Shown here: positions 39,749-49,600 of the stretch, one piece after another
Layout of the letters: each line of letters begins with the position of its first letter
How positions within the stretch are numbered: position 1 is the first letter of the stretch
Source: Polycyclovorans sp964425915
GTDB lineage: Bacteria; Pseudomonadota; Gammaproteobacteria; Nevskiales; Nevskiaceae
Reading direction: 5' to 3'
Length of the DNA stretch: 64,000 bases
Assembly (NCBI GenBank): GCA_964425915.1
Contig: CAYROO010000004.1
Span: 124,001-188,000, forward strand
Translations under genes and position numbers: made by a program
Notes under the pieces: generated by a model
Databases searched by the model: none
What the model was told of the DNA's origin: nothing
What the model saw: only the letters and a program-made list of their open reading frames with translations

Positions 39749-42052
39749 ATGGGGTTCAAGACCAAGGTATTCACATCCGTGGCGCTCGCGGTTTGCGGCT
39801 GGTTTCATGCTGCTTCCGTCAGTGCCTTTGACTCATTCGTGGTGCGAGAGATTCGCGCCGAGGGGCTTGAGCGGCTTGAGATCGGCACCCTGCTGACCTA
39901 TCTGCCGCTGTCGGAGGGCGACGAACTCAATACCTTGTCGTCACGGCAGGCGATCCGCGCCCTATACGGCACCGGCCTGTTCGAGGACGTGCAGCTGGCA
40001 CGCGATGGTGACGCGCTGGTCATTCGCGTGGAGGAGCGGCCCGCGATCAGTAGTTTCGAGATCGAGGGCAACGAAAAAATCGGTGGCGACGAACTCAACG
40101 AGTCCCTCACCGAACTGGGCCTCGCCGAGGGCGAGCTGTTCAAGCGCGAGCTGTTGGATCAGGTGGAGCAGGAGCTGCAGCGGCAGTACTACGCCAACGG
40201 TTACTACGACATTGAGATCGAGACGGCGGTGACCGAAGAGCCGAACAATCGGGTCAGTCTCAAGATTGATGTCACGGAGGGGCGCCAGACCCGGGTCAAG
40301 GGCATCAATATCCTCGGTAATAAGGCCTTTTCCACCGAGGAGCTGCAAGAGCAGTTCAAGCTCCAGGCCACCAACTGGATGCCGTTCCAGTCGTCCGACA
40401 AGTACTCCCGGCAGCAATTGGGCGGAGATCTGGAAACCCTGCAGTCCTACTATCAGGACCGCGGCTATCTCAAGGCAACGATCTCCTCGGTGCAGGTGGC
40501 GATGACACCTGAGCGGGACGCCATTTACGTCACCATCAATGTCGAAGAAGGCGAGGTCTACACCGTCAAGGACACCAAGTTGACGGGCGAGACCATCGTC
40601 AATCCGGCGTTCCTCAAGCAGCTGTTGTCGACTCGCCCCGGCGATACATTTTCGCGCCGTTTGGCCACCGAGAGCGCGGACCGCATCGAGGTGGCGCTGT
40701 CTGACATCGGCTATGCCTTTGCCGAAGTCGAGCCGGTGCCGGAGGTCGACGAGGAAAATCGCGAGGTCACCCTCAACTATGTGATCGAGCCGGGCAGCCG
40801 CGCCTACATCCGTTACATCACCTTTACCGGGCACACCTCGACTAACGACGAAACCCTGCGGCGCGAAATGCGCCAGCTGGAAGCCTCACCATTCTCCAAG
40901 AGTGCAGTGGAACGTTCGCGGGTGCGTCTGGCGCGTCTGCCGTTCCTTGAACAGGTGGAGGTAGAAACGGTACCGGTGCCGGGTAGCGATGATCTGGTCG
41001 ATATCGTGTTTACTGTGAAGGAGCGTCCGCCCGGGTCAGTGCAGTTCGGTGTCGGGTTCTCGGGGTCCTACGGCTTCCTCGTCACCGGTCAGGTGACGCA
41101 CACCAACTTCCTCGGCACCGGCAATCGCGTCGACCTGGCGGTCGACAACAACACCGTTTCGCGCAGCATCAGTGCGTCCTGGACTGATCCCTACTTCACG
41201 GAGGACGGCATCAGCCAGAGCATCTCGGCGTTTTACCGGCGCTCGGAGTCGATCATTCGCTTCAGCTCGGGCTTCAACACCAATGTGGTGGGGCTCAACC
41301 TGACTTACGGGATTCCGTTATCGGAATACGCTTCGTTCCGCATCGGCGGCGGCATTGATCGCACCTCCATCGAGACCTTTGCCGGCACTTCCGCTGATGA
41401 AGTCTTGCGATTCGCCATCGAGAACGGCACGCTGTTTACCAATTTCGAACTGCGCACCGGGCTGACCTTCGACACCCGAAACCGGACGTTCTTCGCCAGT
41501 CGCGGTGCCCTGCATCAGCTGACACTCGACGCCACCGTGCCGGGCAGCGACCTGCAGTTCTATACCCTGTCTTATCGTGCCCAGCAGTACGTTCCGATCT
41601 GGCGCGGCTTCTTCCTGGAGATGAATGGTTCCGCGGCGGTGGTCGAGCCTTACGGGGACACCCGTTCGGTGCCGCCCTACCAGAACTTTTTTGCGGGCGG
41701 GCCGCGAACCGTGCGGGGCTATCGTGATGGCACCCTGGGCCCGCGTGACACGCCCTACAACAACCCGTTCGGCGGTACCCTGCGGACCACGCTGCAGAAC
41801 AAACTGATCATTCCATTGCCGGTGGAAAGCGATGGCCGCTCCACGCGCCTGTCGCTGTTCTACGATATCGGCAACGTGTTTGCCGAGCCGTCTGACTTTG
41901 AAACCACCGAGTTGCGGCAGTCCGCCGGCATCGCATTCTCCTGGTTTACCCCGTTCCTCGGCCTGCTCGACCTGTCGTATGCGTTCCCGCTGAACGAGCA
42001 GCCAGGCGATGAAACCGACCGCTTCCAGATCACTTTCGGCCCCGGGTTCTAA
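39749..42052 (+). CDS. bamA: outer membrane protein assembly factor BamA
   Basis: 767 residues. Central subunit of the BAM complex that inserts outer-membrane beta-barrels. Signal peptide (about 1-27, cleavage after VSA), five POTRA repeats (about 28-425) and a 16-strand C-terminal barrel. The loop 6 motif reads VRGYRDGTLGPRD (VRGF/Y), and the protein ends in ITFGPGF with the aromatic C-terminal residue needed for its own insertion. Confidence 0.97.
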   Translation: MGFKTKVFTSVALAVCGWFHAASVSAFDSFVVREIRAEGLERLEIGTLLTYLPLSEGDELNTLSSRQAIRALYGTGLFEDVQLARDGDALVIRVEERPAISSFEIEGNEKIGGDELNESLTELGLAEGELFKRELLDQVEQELQRQYYANGYYDIEIETAVTEEPNNRVSLKIDVTEGRQTRVKGINILGNKAFSTEELQEQFKLQATNWMPFQSSDKYSRQQLGGDLETLQSYYQDRGYLKATISSVQVAMTPERDAIYVTINVEEGEVYTVKDTKLTGETIVNPAFLKQLLSTRPGDTFSRRLATESADRIEVALSDIGYAFAEVEPVPEVDEENREVTLNYVIEPGSRAYIRYITFTGHTSTNDETLRREMRQLEASPFSKSAVERSRVRLARLPFLEQVEVETVPVPGSDDLVDIVFTVKERPPGSVQFGVGFSGSYGFLVTGQVTHTNFLGTGNRVDLAVDNNTVSRSISASWTDPYFTEDGISQSISAFYRRSESIIRFSSGFNTNVVGLNLTYGIPLSEYASFRIGGGIDRTSIETFAGTSADEVLRFAIENGTLFTNFELRTGLTFDTRNRTFFASRGALHQLTLDATVPGSDLQFYTLSYRAQQYVPIWRGFFLEMNGSAAVVEPYGDTRSVPPYQNFFAGGPRTVRGYRDGTLGPRDTPYNNPFGGTLRTTLQNKLIIPLPVESDGRSTRLSLFYDIGNVFAEPSDFETTELRQSAGIAFSWFTPFLGLLDLSYAFPLNEQPGDETDRFQITFGPGF

Positions 42053-42103
42053 GGCCCGGTTTACACTCCTATAAACCTACATTTCTCCTGGATGAGACCT
42101 GTC

Positions 42104-42616
42104 ATGAGCATGCTTAAATCAACCCTGAGTTCCCTGTTCGCCATTGCCCTCGTCACCGCGCCCGGCCTGTCCGCTGCGCAGGGGGCCAAGGTCGGCGCCA
42201 TTCGCACCTCCGACGTCGTGCTGCAGTCGCCGCAGTTCAAGGCGGCTTCGGAAAAGATGAAGGCCGAGTTCGAGCGTCGCCGCAACGAGCTCGAAGCCGC
42301 CGCCAAGAAGTTCCAGGAAGACGTCGAGAAGTTCCAGAAAGAGGCCGACCTGCTGTCCGGTGCCGACCGCGCCAAGCAGGAGAAAGACCTCAACACCCGT
42401 CGCATCGATCTCGGCTACCAGCAGCGTCAGCTGCAGGAAGACGTGCAGAACCGCGACCGTGAATTGACCCAGGAGATGCAGGGCAAGATCGCCAGCGTCA
42501 TCGAAGAAGTCGCCAAGAGCGGCGGCTTCGATCTGGTGGTGCAGGATCCTGCCTTCGCCTCCGACGCAGTCGATATCACGGACGACGTCATCGCCAAGCT
42601 GAAAACCGCCAAATAA
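42104..42616 (+). CDS. skp: periplasmic chaperone Skp/OmpH
   Basis: About 170 residues. Holds unfolded outer-membrane proteins in the periplasm. Signal peptide (STLSSLFAIALVTAPGLSAA), then a core strand GAKVGAIRTSDVVLQS and long charged helices rich in Lys/Glu/Gln that form the tentacles (residues about 55-130). ATG codons at 42092, 42104 and 42110 are all possible; none has a strong ribosome-binding site. Lies between bamA and lpxD as usual. Confidence 0.92.
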   Translation: MSMLKSTLSSLFAIALVTAPGLSAAQGAKVGAIRTSDVVLQSPQFKAASEKMKAEFERRRNELEAAAKKFQEDVEKFQKEADLLSGADRAKQEKDLNTRRIDLGYQQRQLQEDVQNRDRELTQEMQGKIASVIEEVAKSGGFDLVVQDPAFASDAVDITDDVIAKLKTAK

Positions 42617-42621
42617 GGACG

Positions 42622-43671
42622 GTGGCAGACCTGTTGCTGTCAGCCCTGGCGGAGCAGTTCTCGCTTCGCATGCAGGGCGGGTCAGACCCTGTCATTGACG
42701 GGGTCTGCACCCTGAGCCCGGGACGCCCCGGTGGGCTCAGCTTCCTGGCCAACCCGAAGTACCGGAAGGCGCTGGCCACAACCCGCGCCAGCGCCGTGGT
42801 GGTGGGCGAGCGAGACGCCGCTGCCGCTGCTGTGCCGGTGCTGGTGGCGCCAGATCCCTATCTGGCCTACGCCCGGATCGCCAGACTGTTTGATCCCGAG
42901 CCGGTCGGCTGCCCTGGGGTCCACGCCAGTGCGGTCATCGCCGCAGACGCCGAGATCGACCCCAGCGTCGAGATCGGACCGTTGGTGGTGGTGGAGGCCC
43001 GTGCTCGTATTGGTGCCGGCGCGCGGATCGGCCCGCATAGCGTGGTTGGGGCCGACGCGGTGATCGGCGCGGGTACTCGCCTTGAGGGACGCAATTGGAT
43101 TGGTCCACGCTGCAGGATCGGTGCGCGTGGCCGGCTCAATGCCGGCTGTGTTATCGGTGCTCGCGGTTTCGGGCTGGCGCCGACACCGCAAGGCTGGGAG
43201 GAAGTGCCGCAGCTCGGCGCAGTGGTGGTGGGGGATGACGTCGAGATCGGCGCCAACACCTGTATCGACAGGGGCGCGCTCGACGACACCGTCATTGGCG
43301 ATGGCGTCAAGCTGGACAACCTGATCCAGATTGCCCACAACGTGACGATCGGGGCGCATACGGCTGTGGCTGCCAATACCGGCATCGCCGGCTCGACGCG
43401 CATCGGCGCGCGCTGCCTGATCGGCGGTGCGGTGGGCATCGCCGGCCATCTGGAGATTGCCGATGGGGTGGTGGTGCTGGCCCGCGCCATGGTCACGCAT
43501 TCGCTGACGGAGAAAGGGGTTTATGGGTCCGGGCTGCCGATCGATGAGGCGCGCAGCTGGCGTCGTCAGGTCGCCCATATTCGACGGTTGGACCGCTGGG
43601 AGGCGCGCCTCAAGCGCGTGGAGCGGCAGATGGATCTGCCTGATGATGGTGCCGAGGGGGTAGACCCATGA
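42622..43671 (+). CDS. lpxD: UDP-3-O-acylglucosamine N-acyltransferase
   Basis: 349 residues starting at GTG 42622. Adds the second 3-hydroxyacyl chain in lipid A synthesis. The N-terminal uridine-binding domain (about 1-100) is followed by hexapeptide repeats forming a left-handed beta-helix (VEIGPLVVVEARARIGAGAR and similar) with the catalytic His region in NLIQIAHNVTIG, and a C-terminal helix. Stop overlaps fabZ (ATGA). Confidence 0.95.
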   Translation: MADLLLSALAEQFSLRMQGGSDPVIDGVCTLSPGRPGGLSFLANPKYRKALATTRASAVVVGERDAAAAAVPVLVAPDPYLAYARIARLFDPEPVGCPGVHASAVIAADAEIDPSVEIGPLVVVEARARIGAGARIGPHSVVGADAVIGAGTRLEGRNWIGPRCRIGARGRLNAGCVIGARGFGLAPTPQGWEEVPQLGAVVVGDDVEIGANTCIDRGALDDTVIGDGVKLDNLIQIAHNVTIGAHTAVAANTGIAGSTRIGARCLIGGAVGIAGHLEIADGVVVLARAMVTHSLTEKGVYGSGLPIDEARSWRRQVAHIRRLDRWEARLKRVERQMDLPDDGAEGVDP

Positions 43672-44123
43672 TGGATATTCGCAAGATTCTCGAGCTGTTG
43701 CCGCACCGTTCGCCGTTTCTGTTGGTGGACCGCGTGCTGGAGCATGATGATGAGCGCCTCGTGGCGCTGAAGAACGTCACCTATAACGAGCCGTTCTTTC
43801 CCGGCCACTTCCCCGGCGTGCCGACGATGCCCGGTGTGCTGATGCTGGAGGCCCTGGCCCAGGCCTGCGGCCTACTGGCGGTGATGCGTTCGGGGCTGCG
43901 CGCCGAATCCGGGCTGCTGCTCTATTTCGCCGGCATCGATGATGCCCGCTTCAAGCGCCCAGTGGTACCGGGCGACCAGCTCATCCTCACCGGCACCTTG
44001 CTCAAGCAGAAGCGCGACATCTGGAAGTTCGATGCTCGCGCGACGGTCGGCGACGAGCTGGCCTGTGAAGCCAAGATGATCTGTGTGCTGCGCCATCCAA
44101 CCAACATGAAGGATCGCGGTTGA
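43668..44123 (+). CDS. fabZ: 3-hydroxyacyl-ACP dehydratase FabZ
   Basis: 151 residues. Dehydrates 3-hydroxyacyl-ACP in fatty acid elongation and competes with LpxA/LpxD for the same substrates. Hot-dog fold with the catalytic His in FFPGHFPGVPTMPGVLMLEA and the conserved Glu at the end of that helix. LLPHRSPFLLVDRVLE at the N-terminus is typical. The start overlaps lpxD and the stop overlaps lpxA. Confidence 0.96.
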   Translation: MMDIRKILELLPHRSPFLLVDRVLEHDDERLVALKNVTYNEPFFPGHFPGVPTMPGVLMLEALAQACGLLAVMRSGLRAESGLLLYFAGIDDARFKRPVVPGDQLILTGTLLKQKRDIWKFDARATVGDELACEAKMICVLRHPTNMKDRG

Positions 44124-44914
44124 TGGCGCGGATTCATCCGACCGCGGTGATCGACCCGAAGGCCGAACTGGCGGCGTCGGTGACGGTTGGCCCCTACGCA
44201 CTGATCGGTGCCGGCGTGGTGGTCGGTGAGGACTGCGTCATCCATGGCCATGCGGTGCTTGACGGCCCCATGACGCTCGGCGCCCGCAACGAGATCTTTC
44301 CCTTCGCATCGGTGGGCGCTCTGTCGCAGGACAAGACGGCCAAGCGCGACGACCCCACCTCCACCGTGATCGGCGACGACAACGTGATTCGCGAGTATGT
44401 GTCGATCCAGCGCGGTACGCTGAAGGAGTGGGATGCCAAGCAGGGACAAACCCGCATCGGCAACCGCAATCTGATCATGAACTACTGCCATATCGCCCAT
44501 GACTGCGTGATTGGCAGCGACGTCATCATGGCCAACAACGCCAGTTTGGCCGGGCACGTTGAGATCGGCGACTTCGTCGGCCTCGGCGGTTACACACTGG
44601 TCTACCAGTTCTGTCGTATCGGCGCCCATGCCTTTACTGCCTTCTCCAGTGGCATCGCCGGTGATGTGCCGCCGTATGTGCTGGTGCAGGGCAACCCGGC
44701 CGAGGCGCGCGCCATCAACAAGACCGGCCTGGTCCGTCGCGGCTTCGGCAAGGACGCCATTGAGGCGATCGAATCCGCCTACAAGCTGATCTACCGTTCC
44801 GGGAAGTTGATGGCCGAGGTCAAGCGCGAATTGGCCGAACTGGCGCCGAGCTCCCCTGAGGTTGCGCTGATGCAGGCCTTCATCGCCAGCGGCAAGCGGC
44901 CGCTGGCCCGGTAG
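44123..44914 (+). CDS. lpxA: UDP-N-acetylglucosamine acyltransferase
   Basis: 263 residues. First step of lipid A synthesis. The ATG at 44123 overlaps the fabZ stop (TGATG). Beta-helix hexapeptides start with IHPTAVIDPKAELAASVTVG; the catalytic base is His126 in NYCHIAHDC (E. coli His125). The hydrocarbon-ruler position, Gly173 in E. coli, is Phe174 here (HAFTAF), and E. coli His160 is Tyr161 (VYQF). A bulky residue at this position predicts a shorter acyl chain, as with Met169 in Pseudomonas aeruginosa. Confidence 0.95.
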   Translation: MARIHPTAVIDPKAELAASVTVGPYALIGAGVVVGEDCVIHGHAVLDGPMTLGARNEIFPFASVGALSQDKTAKRDDPTSTVIGDDNVIREYVSIQRGTLKEWDAKQGQTRIGNRNLIMNYCHIAHDCVIGSDVIMANNASLAGHVEIGDFVGLGGYTLVYQFCRIGAHAFTAFSSGIAGDVPPYVLVQGNPAEARAINKTGLVRRGFGKDAIEAIESAYKLIYRSGKLMAEVKRELAELAPSSPEVALMQAFIASGKRPLAR

Positions 44915-44920
44915 CCGATC

Positions 44921-46057
44921 ATGAAAGTGGCGCTGATCGCCGGAGAGTTATCTGGCGACCTGCTCGGCGCAGCCCTGATCGAAGGACTGCGTGCACGGGT
45001 CCCGGGTCTTCAATGCTACGGCGTCTGCGGTCCGCGCATGGAGGCCGCGGGTTGCATGCCGCTGGCTTCGATTGATGCGCTGTCATTGATGGGTATCGCC
45101 GAGGTGCTGCCGGCACTGCCCCGGCTGTTCCGGCTACGGGCGCAGCTGGTCGAGCGCTTGGTCGCCGATCGTCCCGATGTGGTGATCGGGATCGATGCTC
45201 CGGATTTCAACCTGGGCCTGGAGCGTCGCCTGCGCGCGCAGGGTCTGCGCACCGTGCACGTGGTCAGCCCCACCATCTGGGCCTGGCGGCAGGGGCGCGT
45301 CAAGATGATCGCCCGGGCGGTTGACCAGATGCTGTGCCTGTTTCCCTTCGAACCGGCTTTTTACGCGGCGCACGGAGTGGACGCCCGCTTTATCGGCCAT
45401 CCGCTGGCCGACCAGTTGGATGACCGCGTTGCCCCCCGCGAGGGACGCGAGGCGCTGGGCCTGCCGGAGACGCTGACACTGGCGGTGCTGCCCGGATCGC
45501 GTAGCGGCGAGGTTCGCCATCTGATGACCCCGTTTGCCCAGGCGGCTGCAGGTCTCGCCACGGTCCTGCCCAATCTCCAGGTGCTGACCCCGGTGGCCAA
45601 GCCGTCATTGCGGCCGCTGATCGAATCGGCGATCGCCCGCGAGGCGCCTGGCGTCTCCTGGCGGTGCCTGGACGGTGGTACTCGCGACGTTCTGCGGGCC
45701 AGCAATGCGGTGCTGCTGGCCTCCGGTACGGCCACCCTGGAGACCTTGCTGGTGGGTCGCGCGATGGTGGTGGGCTACCGTACCGCGCCGCTGACCGCTT
45801 GGCTGATGCTGAAAGCCGGCTTGCTCAAGACCCGTCATGTCAGTCTGCCGAACCTGCTGGCGGCGCGGGCCACGGTGCTGGAGCGCCTGCAGGCGCAATG
45901 TCATCCGCGTCAGCTTGCCGACGACCTGCTGCCGCTGTTGACCTCGGGCGAGGCGCGGGCCGTGCAGCTGGACGCGTTTCGCGACGTGCGCACCCAACTG
46001 GCCGGTGGTGCCGGTGATCGCGCAGCGGCTGCGATTCTGGATGGCGCGAAGCGCTAG
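44921..46057 (+). CDS. lpxB: lipid-A-disaccharide synthase
   Basis: 378 residues. Condenses UDP-diacylglucosamine with lipid X (GT19 family). VALIAGELSGDLLGAALIEG, IGIDAPDFNLGLERRL, VVSPTIWAWRQGRV and LLASGTATLETLLVGRAMVV are family motifs. Lies 6 bp after lpxA. The conserved final part (SLPNLLA; H/P region) is intact. Confidence 0.96.
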   Translation: MKVALIAGELSGDLLGAALIEGLRARVPGLQCYGVCGPRMEAAGCMPLASIDALSLMGIAEVLPALPRLFRLRAQLVERLVADRPDVVIGIDAPDFNLGLERRLRAQGLRTVHVVSPTIWAWRQGRVKMIARAVDQMLCLFPFEPAFYAAHGVDARFIGHPLADQLDDRVAPREGREALGLPETLTLAVLPGSRSGEVRHLMTPFAQAAAGLATVLPNLQVLTPVAKPSLRPLIESAIAREAPGVSWRCLDGGTRDVLRASNAVLLASGTATLETLLVGRAMVVGYRTAPLTAWLMLKAGLLKTRHVSLPNLLAARATVLERLQAQCHPRQLADDLLPLLTSGEARAVQLDAFRDVRTQLAGGAGDRAAAAILDGAKR

Positions 46058-46066
46058 ACTCTCGGC

Positions 46067-46672
46067 ATGAATGGTGCGCTGATCGCCGGGGTCGACGAGG
46101 CGGGTCGTGGCTGCTTGGCCGGGCCGGTCGTGGCGGCCGCCGTCATCCTGGATCGCCCCATTGAGGGCTTGCGCGACTCCAAACAGCTCAGTGCGGCGCA
46201 GCGCGAACGCCTGGCGCTGCAGATCCGCTCGGTGGCCCGGGCCTGGGCGGTTGCCGAAGCCTCCGTTGACGAGATCGACCGGCTCAATATCCTGCAGGCC
46301 AGTCTGCTGGCGATGCGGCGCGCGGTGGCGGCGTTGTCGCCGCCTCCGACCCACGTTCGGGTCGATGGCAACCAGGATCCCCACATCGGTCTGCCCACCA
46401 CCTGCGTCATCGGTGGCGACCGTCGTCACGATGAGATCATGGCGGCCAGCATTCTCGCCAAAGTCGGCCGCGACGCACTGCTGTGCGCGATGGCACGCGA
46501 CTGGCCGGGTTATGGCTTTGACCGCCACAAGGGCTACGGCACTGCCGCCCACCTGTCGGCCTTGCAGCGCCTAGGGCCAGGGCCGATGCACCGCATGAGC
46601 TTTGCGCCCTGCGCCGCCCTGGGAGCCCAGTCCCGTGGTACGCAGACGGTGGCGGACGTCGATCCGGCATGA
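46067..46672 (+). CDS. rnhB: ribonuclease HII
   Basis: 201 residues. Cuts RNA in RNA-DNA hybrids and at single ribonucleotides. The metal-binding acidic residues are in AGVDEAGRGCLAGPV (Asp, Glu), THVRVDGN (Asp) and MAASILAKVGRD (Asp). A TAGACT (46055-46060) six nt before the ATG could be a -10 giving a leaderless message, though no good -35 is seen. The stop overlaps dnaE. Confidence 0.95.
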   Translation: MNGALIAGVDEAGRGCLAGPVVAAAVILDRPIEGLRDSKQLSAAQRERLALQIRSVARAWAVAEASVDEIDRLNILQASLLAMRRAVAALSPPPTHVRVDGNQDPHIGLPTTCVIGGDRRHDEIMAASILAKVGRDALLCAMARDWPGYGFDRHKGYGTAAHLSALQRLGPGPMHRMSFAPCAALGAQSRGTQTVADVDPA

Positions 46673-49600
46673 GCTTCGTCCACCTGCGCCTGCACACTGA
46701 ATACTCGCTCACCGACGGTGTGGTGCGGGTCGAGCCGCCCAAGCGCAAGGGCGGCGGTCAGGGCGCGACCCTGACTTCGCGCGCCGCTGAGTTGGGATTC
46801 CCGGCGGTGGCCGTCACCGATCAGTCCAACCTGTTCGTGATGGTGAAGTTTTACAAGGCGGCTGAAAGTGCCGGCATCAAACCGCTGGTGGGTTGTGATG
46901 TCTGGCTCGAGCCGCAGCTGACGGGCGACGCCCCCGAGCGGCTTACCCTGATGGTGATGAACGAGGCGGGGTTCCTCAACCTTACCCGCCTGCTGTCGCG
47001 AGCCTATACCGAAGGCCAGTCGCGCGGATCACCGCTGGTGCAGCGCGATTGGGTGGCGGCGGCGGCCGACGGACTGCTGGCCATGAGCGGTCGCGACGGC
47101 GGCGTGTTCCGGGCTGCCGCTGCTGATCTGGTGCCGCAGGCGCAGGCTGCGCTGGCGGACCTTCAGGCCTGGTTTCCCGGGCGCCTGTATCTGGAGATCA
47201 GCCGTTGTGATCGCCCCGGCGATGAAGCCTGGGTTGAGCAGGCCTGTGCGTTGTCGAGGGTGCACGGCGTGCCGGTGGTGGCCACCAACGATGTGCGCTT
47301 CCTGCTGCCAGAAGACTTTGACGCCCATGAAGCCCGCGTCTGCATCGCCCAGGGCCGGGTGCTGGCCGACGAACGACGTCCGCGCGATTACACCCCAGCG
47401 CAGTACCTGAAGTCCCCGGACGAGATGGCGGCATTATTCGCCGATCTCCCCGAGGCGCTCGCCAATAGCGTGGAGATTGCCCGGCGCTGCACGCTGAGCA
47501 TGTCCTTCGGGACCTATCACTTGCCCAATTTCCCGGTCCCGCAGGGCATGACCACCGATACGTTTCTGGTGGCCGAGGCGCGTCGGGGTCTGGAGGTTCG
47601 GCTCGCCGAGCAGCCCCGCGCGGCAGCACGTGAGACCTACGAGGAGCGCCTGGCCTATGAGCTGGGCATCATCGAGAAGATGGGATTCGCCGGCTACTTC
47701 CTGGTGGTGGCCGACTTCATCCAGTGGGCCAAGGCCAATGGTTGCCCGGTGGGCCCGGGGCGCGGCTCCGGTGCCGGCTCGCTGGTGGCCTACGCCCTGC
47801 GCATCACCGACCTCGATCCGCTGCCCTATGACTTGCTGTTCGAGCGCTTTCTCAACCCCGAGCGCGTTTCCATGCCCGACTTCGATGTCGACTTCTGCAT
47901 GGACAACCGCGACCGGGTCATCCAGTACGTGTCGGAGCGTTACGGCCGTGAGCGGGTGGGGCAGATCATCACCTACGCCACCATGGCGGCGCGTGGCGTG
48001 GTGCGCGATGTCTGCCGTGTGCTGGGCCACGGGTATGGCTTCGGCGACCGCATTGCCAAACTGATTCCCGGGACGCCGGGTGCCACCCTGGCGGACGCTC
48101 TGGAGGAGGTGCCTGAGCTGAAGGCCAGCTATGCCCAGGACGAAGAAACCCGTGCTGTGCTCGATCTGGCGTTGGCGCTTGAGGGCATCACCCGCGGCGT
48201 GGGGGTTCATGCCGGCGGGGTGGTGATCGCCCCACAGCCGCTGACCGACTATGCCCCGCTGTTCTGCGAACCCGGGGGTGCCGGACTGCGCACCCAGTTC
48301 GACATGAAAGACCTCGAAACCATCGGCCTGGTGAAGTTCGACTTCCTCGGGCTGAAGACGCTGACGATCATCGAGGAGGCGGTACAGAACATCCAGCGTG
48401 GACATGGCCGGAAACTGGACATGTTGCAGCTGCCGATGGACGACAAAGCCACCTACGAGCTTTTTGCCAGCGGTGACACCACGGCCGTGTTCCAGATGGA
48501 ATCACCCGGCATGCAGAAGGCCAGTCGTGACCTCAAGCCGGACTGCTTCGAGGACATCGTGGCGCTGGTATCGCTGTACCGGCCGGGGCCGATGGACAAT
48601 ATCCCCACCTTCTGTGAGAACAAGCGCGACGAATCGAAGATCCAGTATCTCCATCCGGACATGGAGCCGGTGCTGAAGGCGACCTACGGGATTTTCGTCT
48701 ACCAGGAGCAGGTCATGCAGATGTCGCAGCGCATGGCCGGCTATACCTTGGGCGGCGCCGACCTGCTGCGACGTGCCATGGGCAAGAAGAAAGCCGACGA
48801 GATGGCGAAGCAGCGCGCTGTGTTTGAGGCCGGAGCGGCCGAGCGCGGTATCGACACCGCCATTGCCAGCGGCGTCTTCGACCTGATGGAGAAGTTCGCC
48901 AACTACGGCTTCAACAAGTCCCACGCTGCCGCCTACGCGCTGGTCAGCTATCACACCGCGTGGCTGAAAACCCATTACCCAGCCGAGTTCATGGCGGCGG
49001 TGCTGTCCTGTGAAATGGCCCACACCGAGACCATCGTGGTGATGCGGCAGGAGTGTCTGCGTATGGGGCTCGACCTGCTGCCGCCGGACATCAATGCCAG
49101 CCACATTCGTTTCACCGTGCCCGGGGCGGGGCAGGTCCGGTACGGATTGGGCGCCATTCGAGGGGTCGGCGAGGGCGCCTTGCAGGGCATCATCGATGAG
49201 CGTGAACGCAACGGTCCGTTTCGCGACCTGTTCGACTTCTGTGCCCGGATTGACCTCAAGCGCGCCAACAAGCGCGTCCTGGAAGCCCTCATCGGCAGCG
49301 GTAGTCTGGATGGTTTTCAGTTGGACCGCGCCAGCCTGACGGCGACCTTGCCAAAGGCCTTGGGCCTTGCCGAGCAGGCCGCCCAAGCCGCCGACAGTGG
49401 TCAGGAGGACCTGTTCGGCGGTGGCAGCGGCCCCGCGATGGCTGCCGACCTTGCCCCCGAACAGGTGCCCGCCTGGTCGCGTCGGCAAACCCTGGAGAAG
49501 GAACGCGAGACGCTGGGGTTCTATCTGTCCGGCCACCCCATCGATGCCTATGCGGATTGGATCAGCCAGCTCTGCAGCGGCACGCTGAGCAGCCTGATTG

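Noticed and set aside
42042..42062. CCGGG/CCCGG hairpin with TTT at the end of bamA
   Set aside because: Only 5 bp and overlapping the bamA stop; too weak to call a terminator, and skp is probably co-transcribed.
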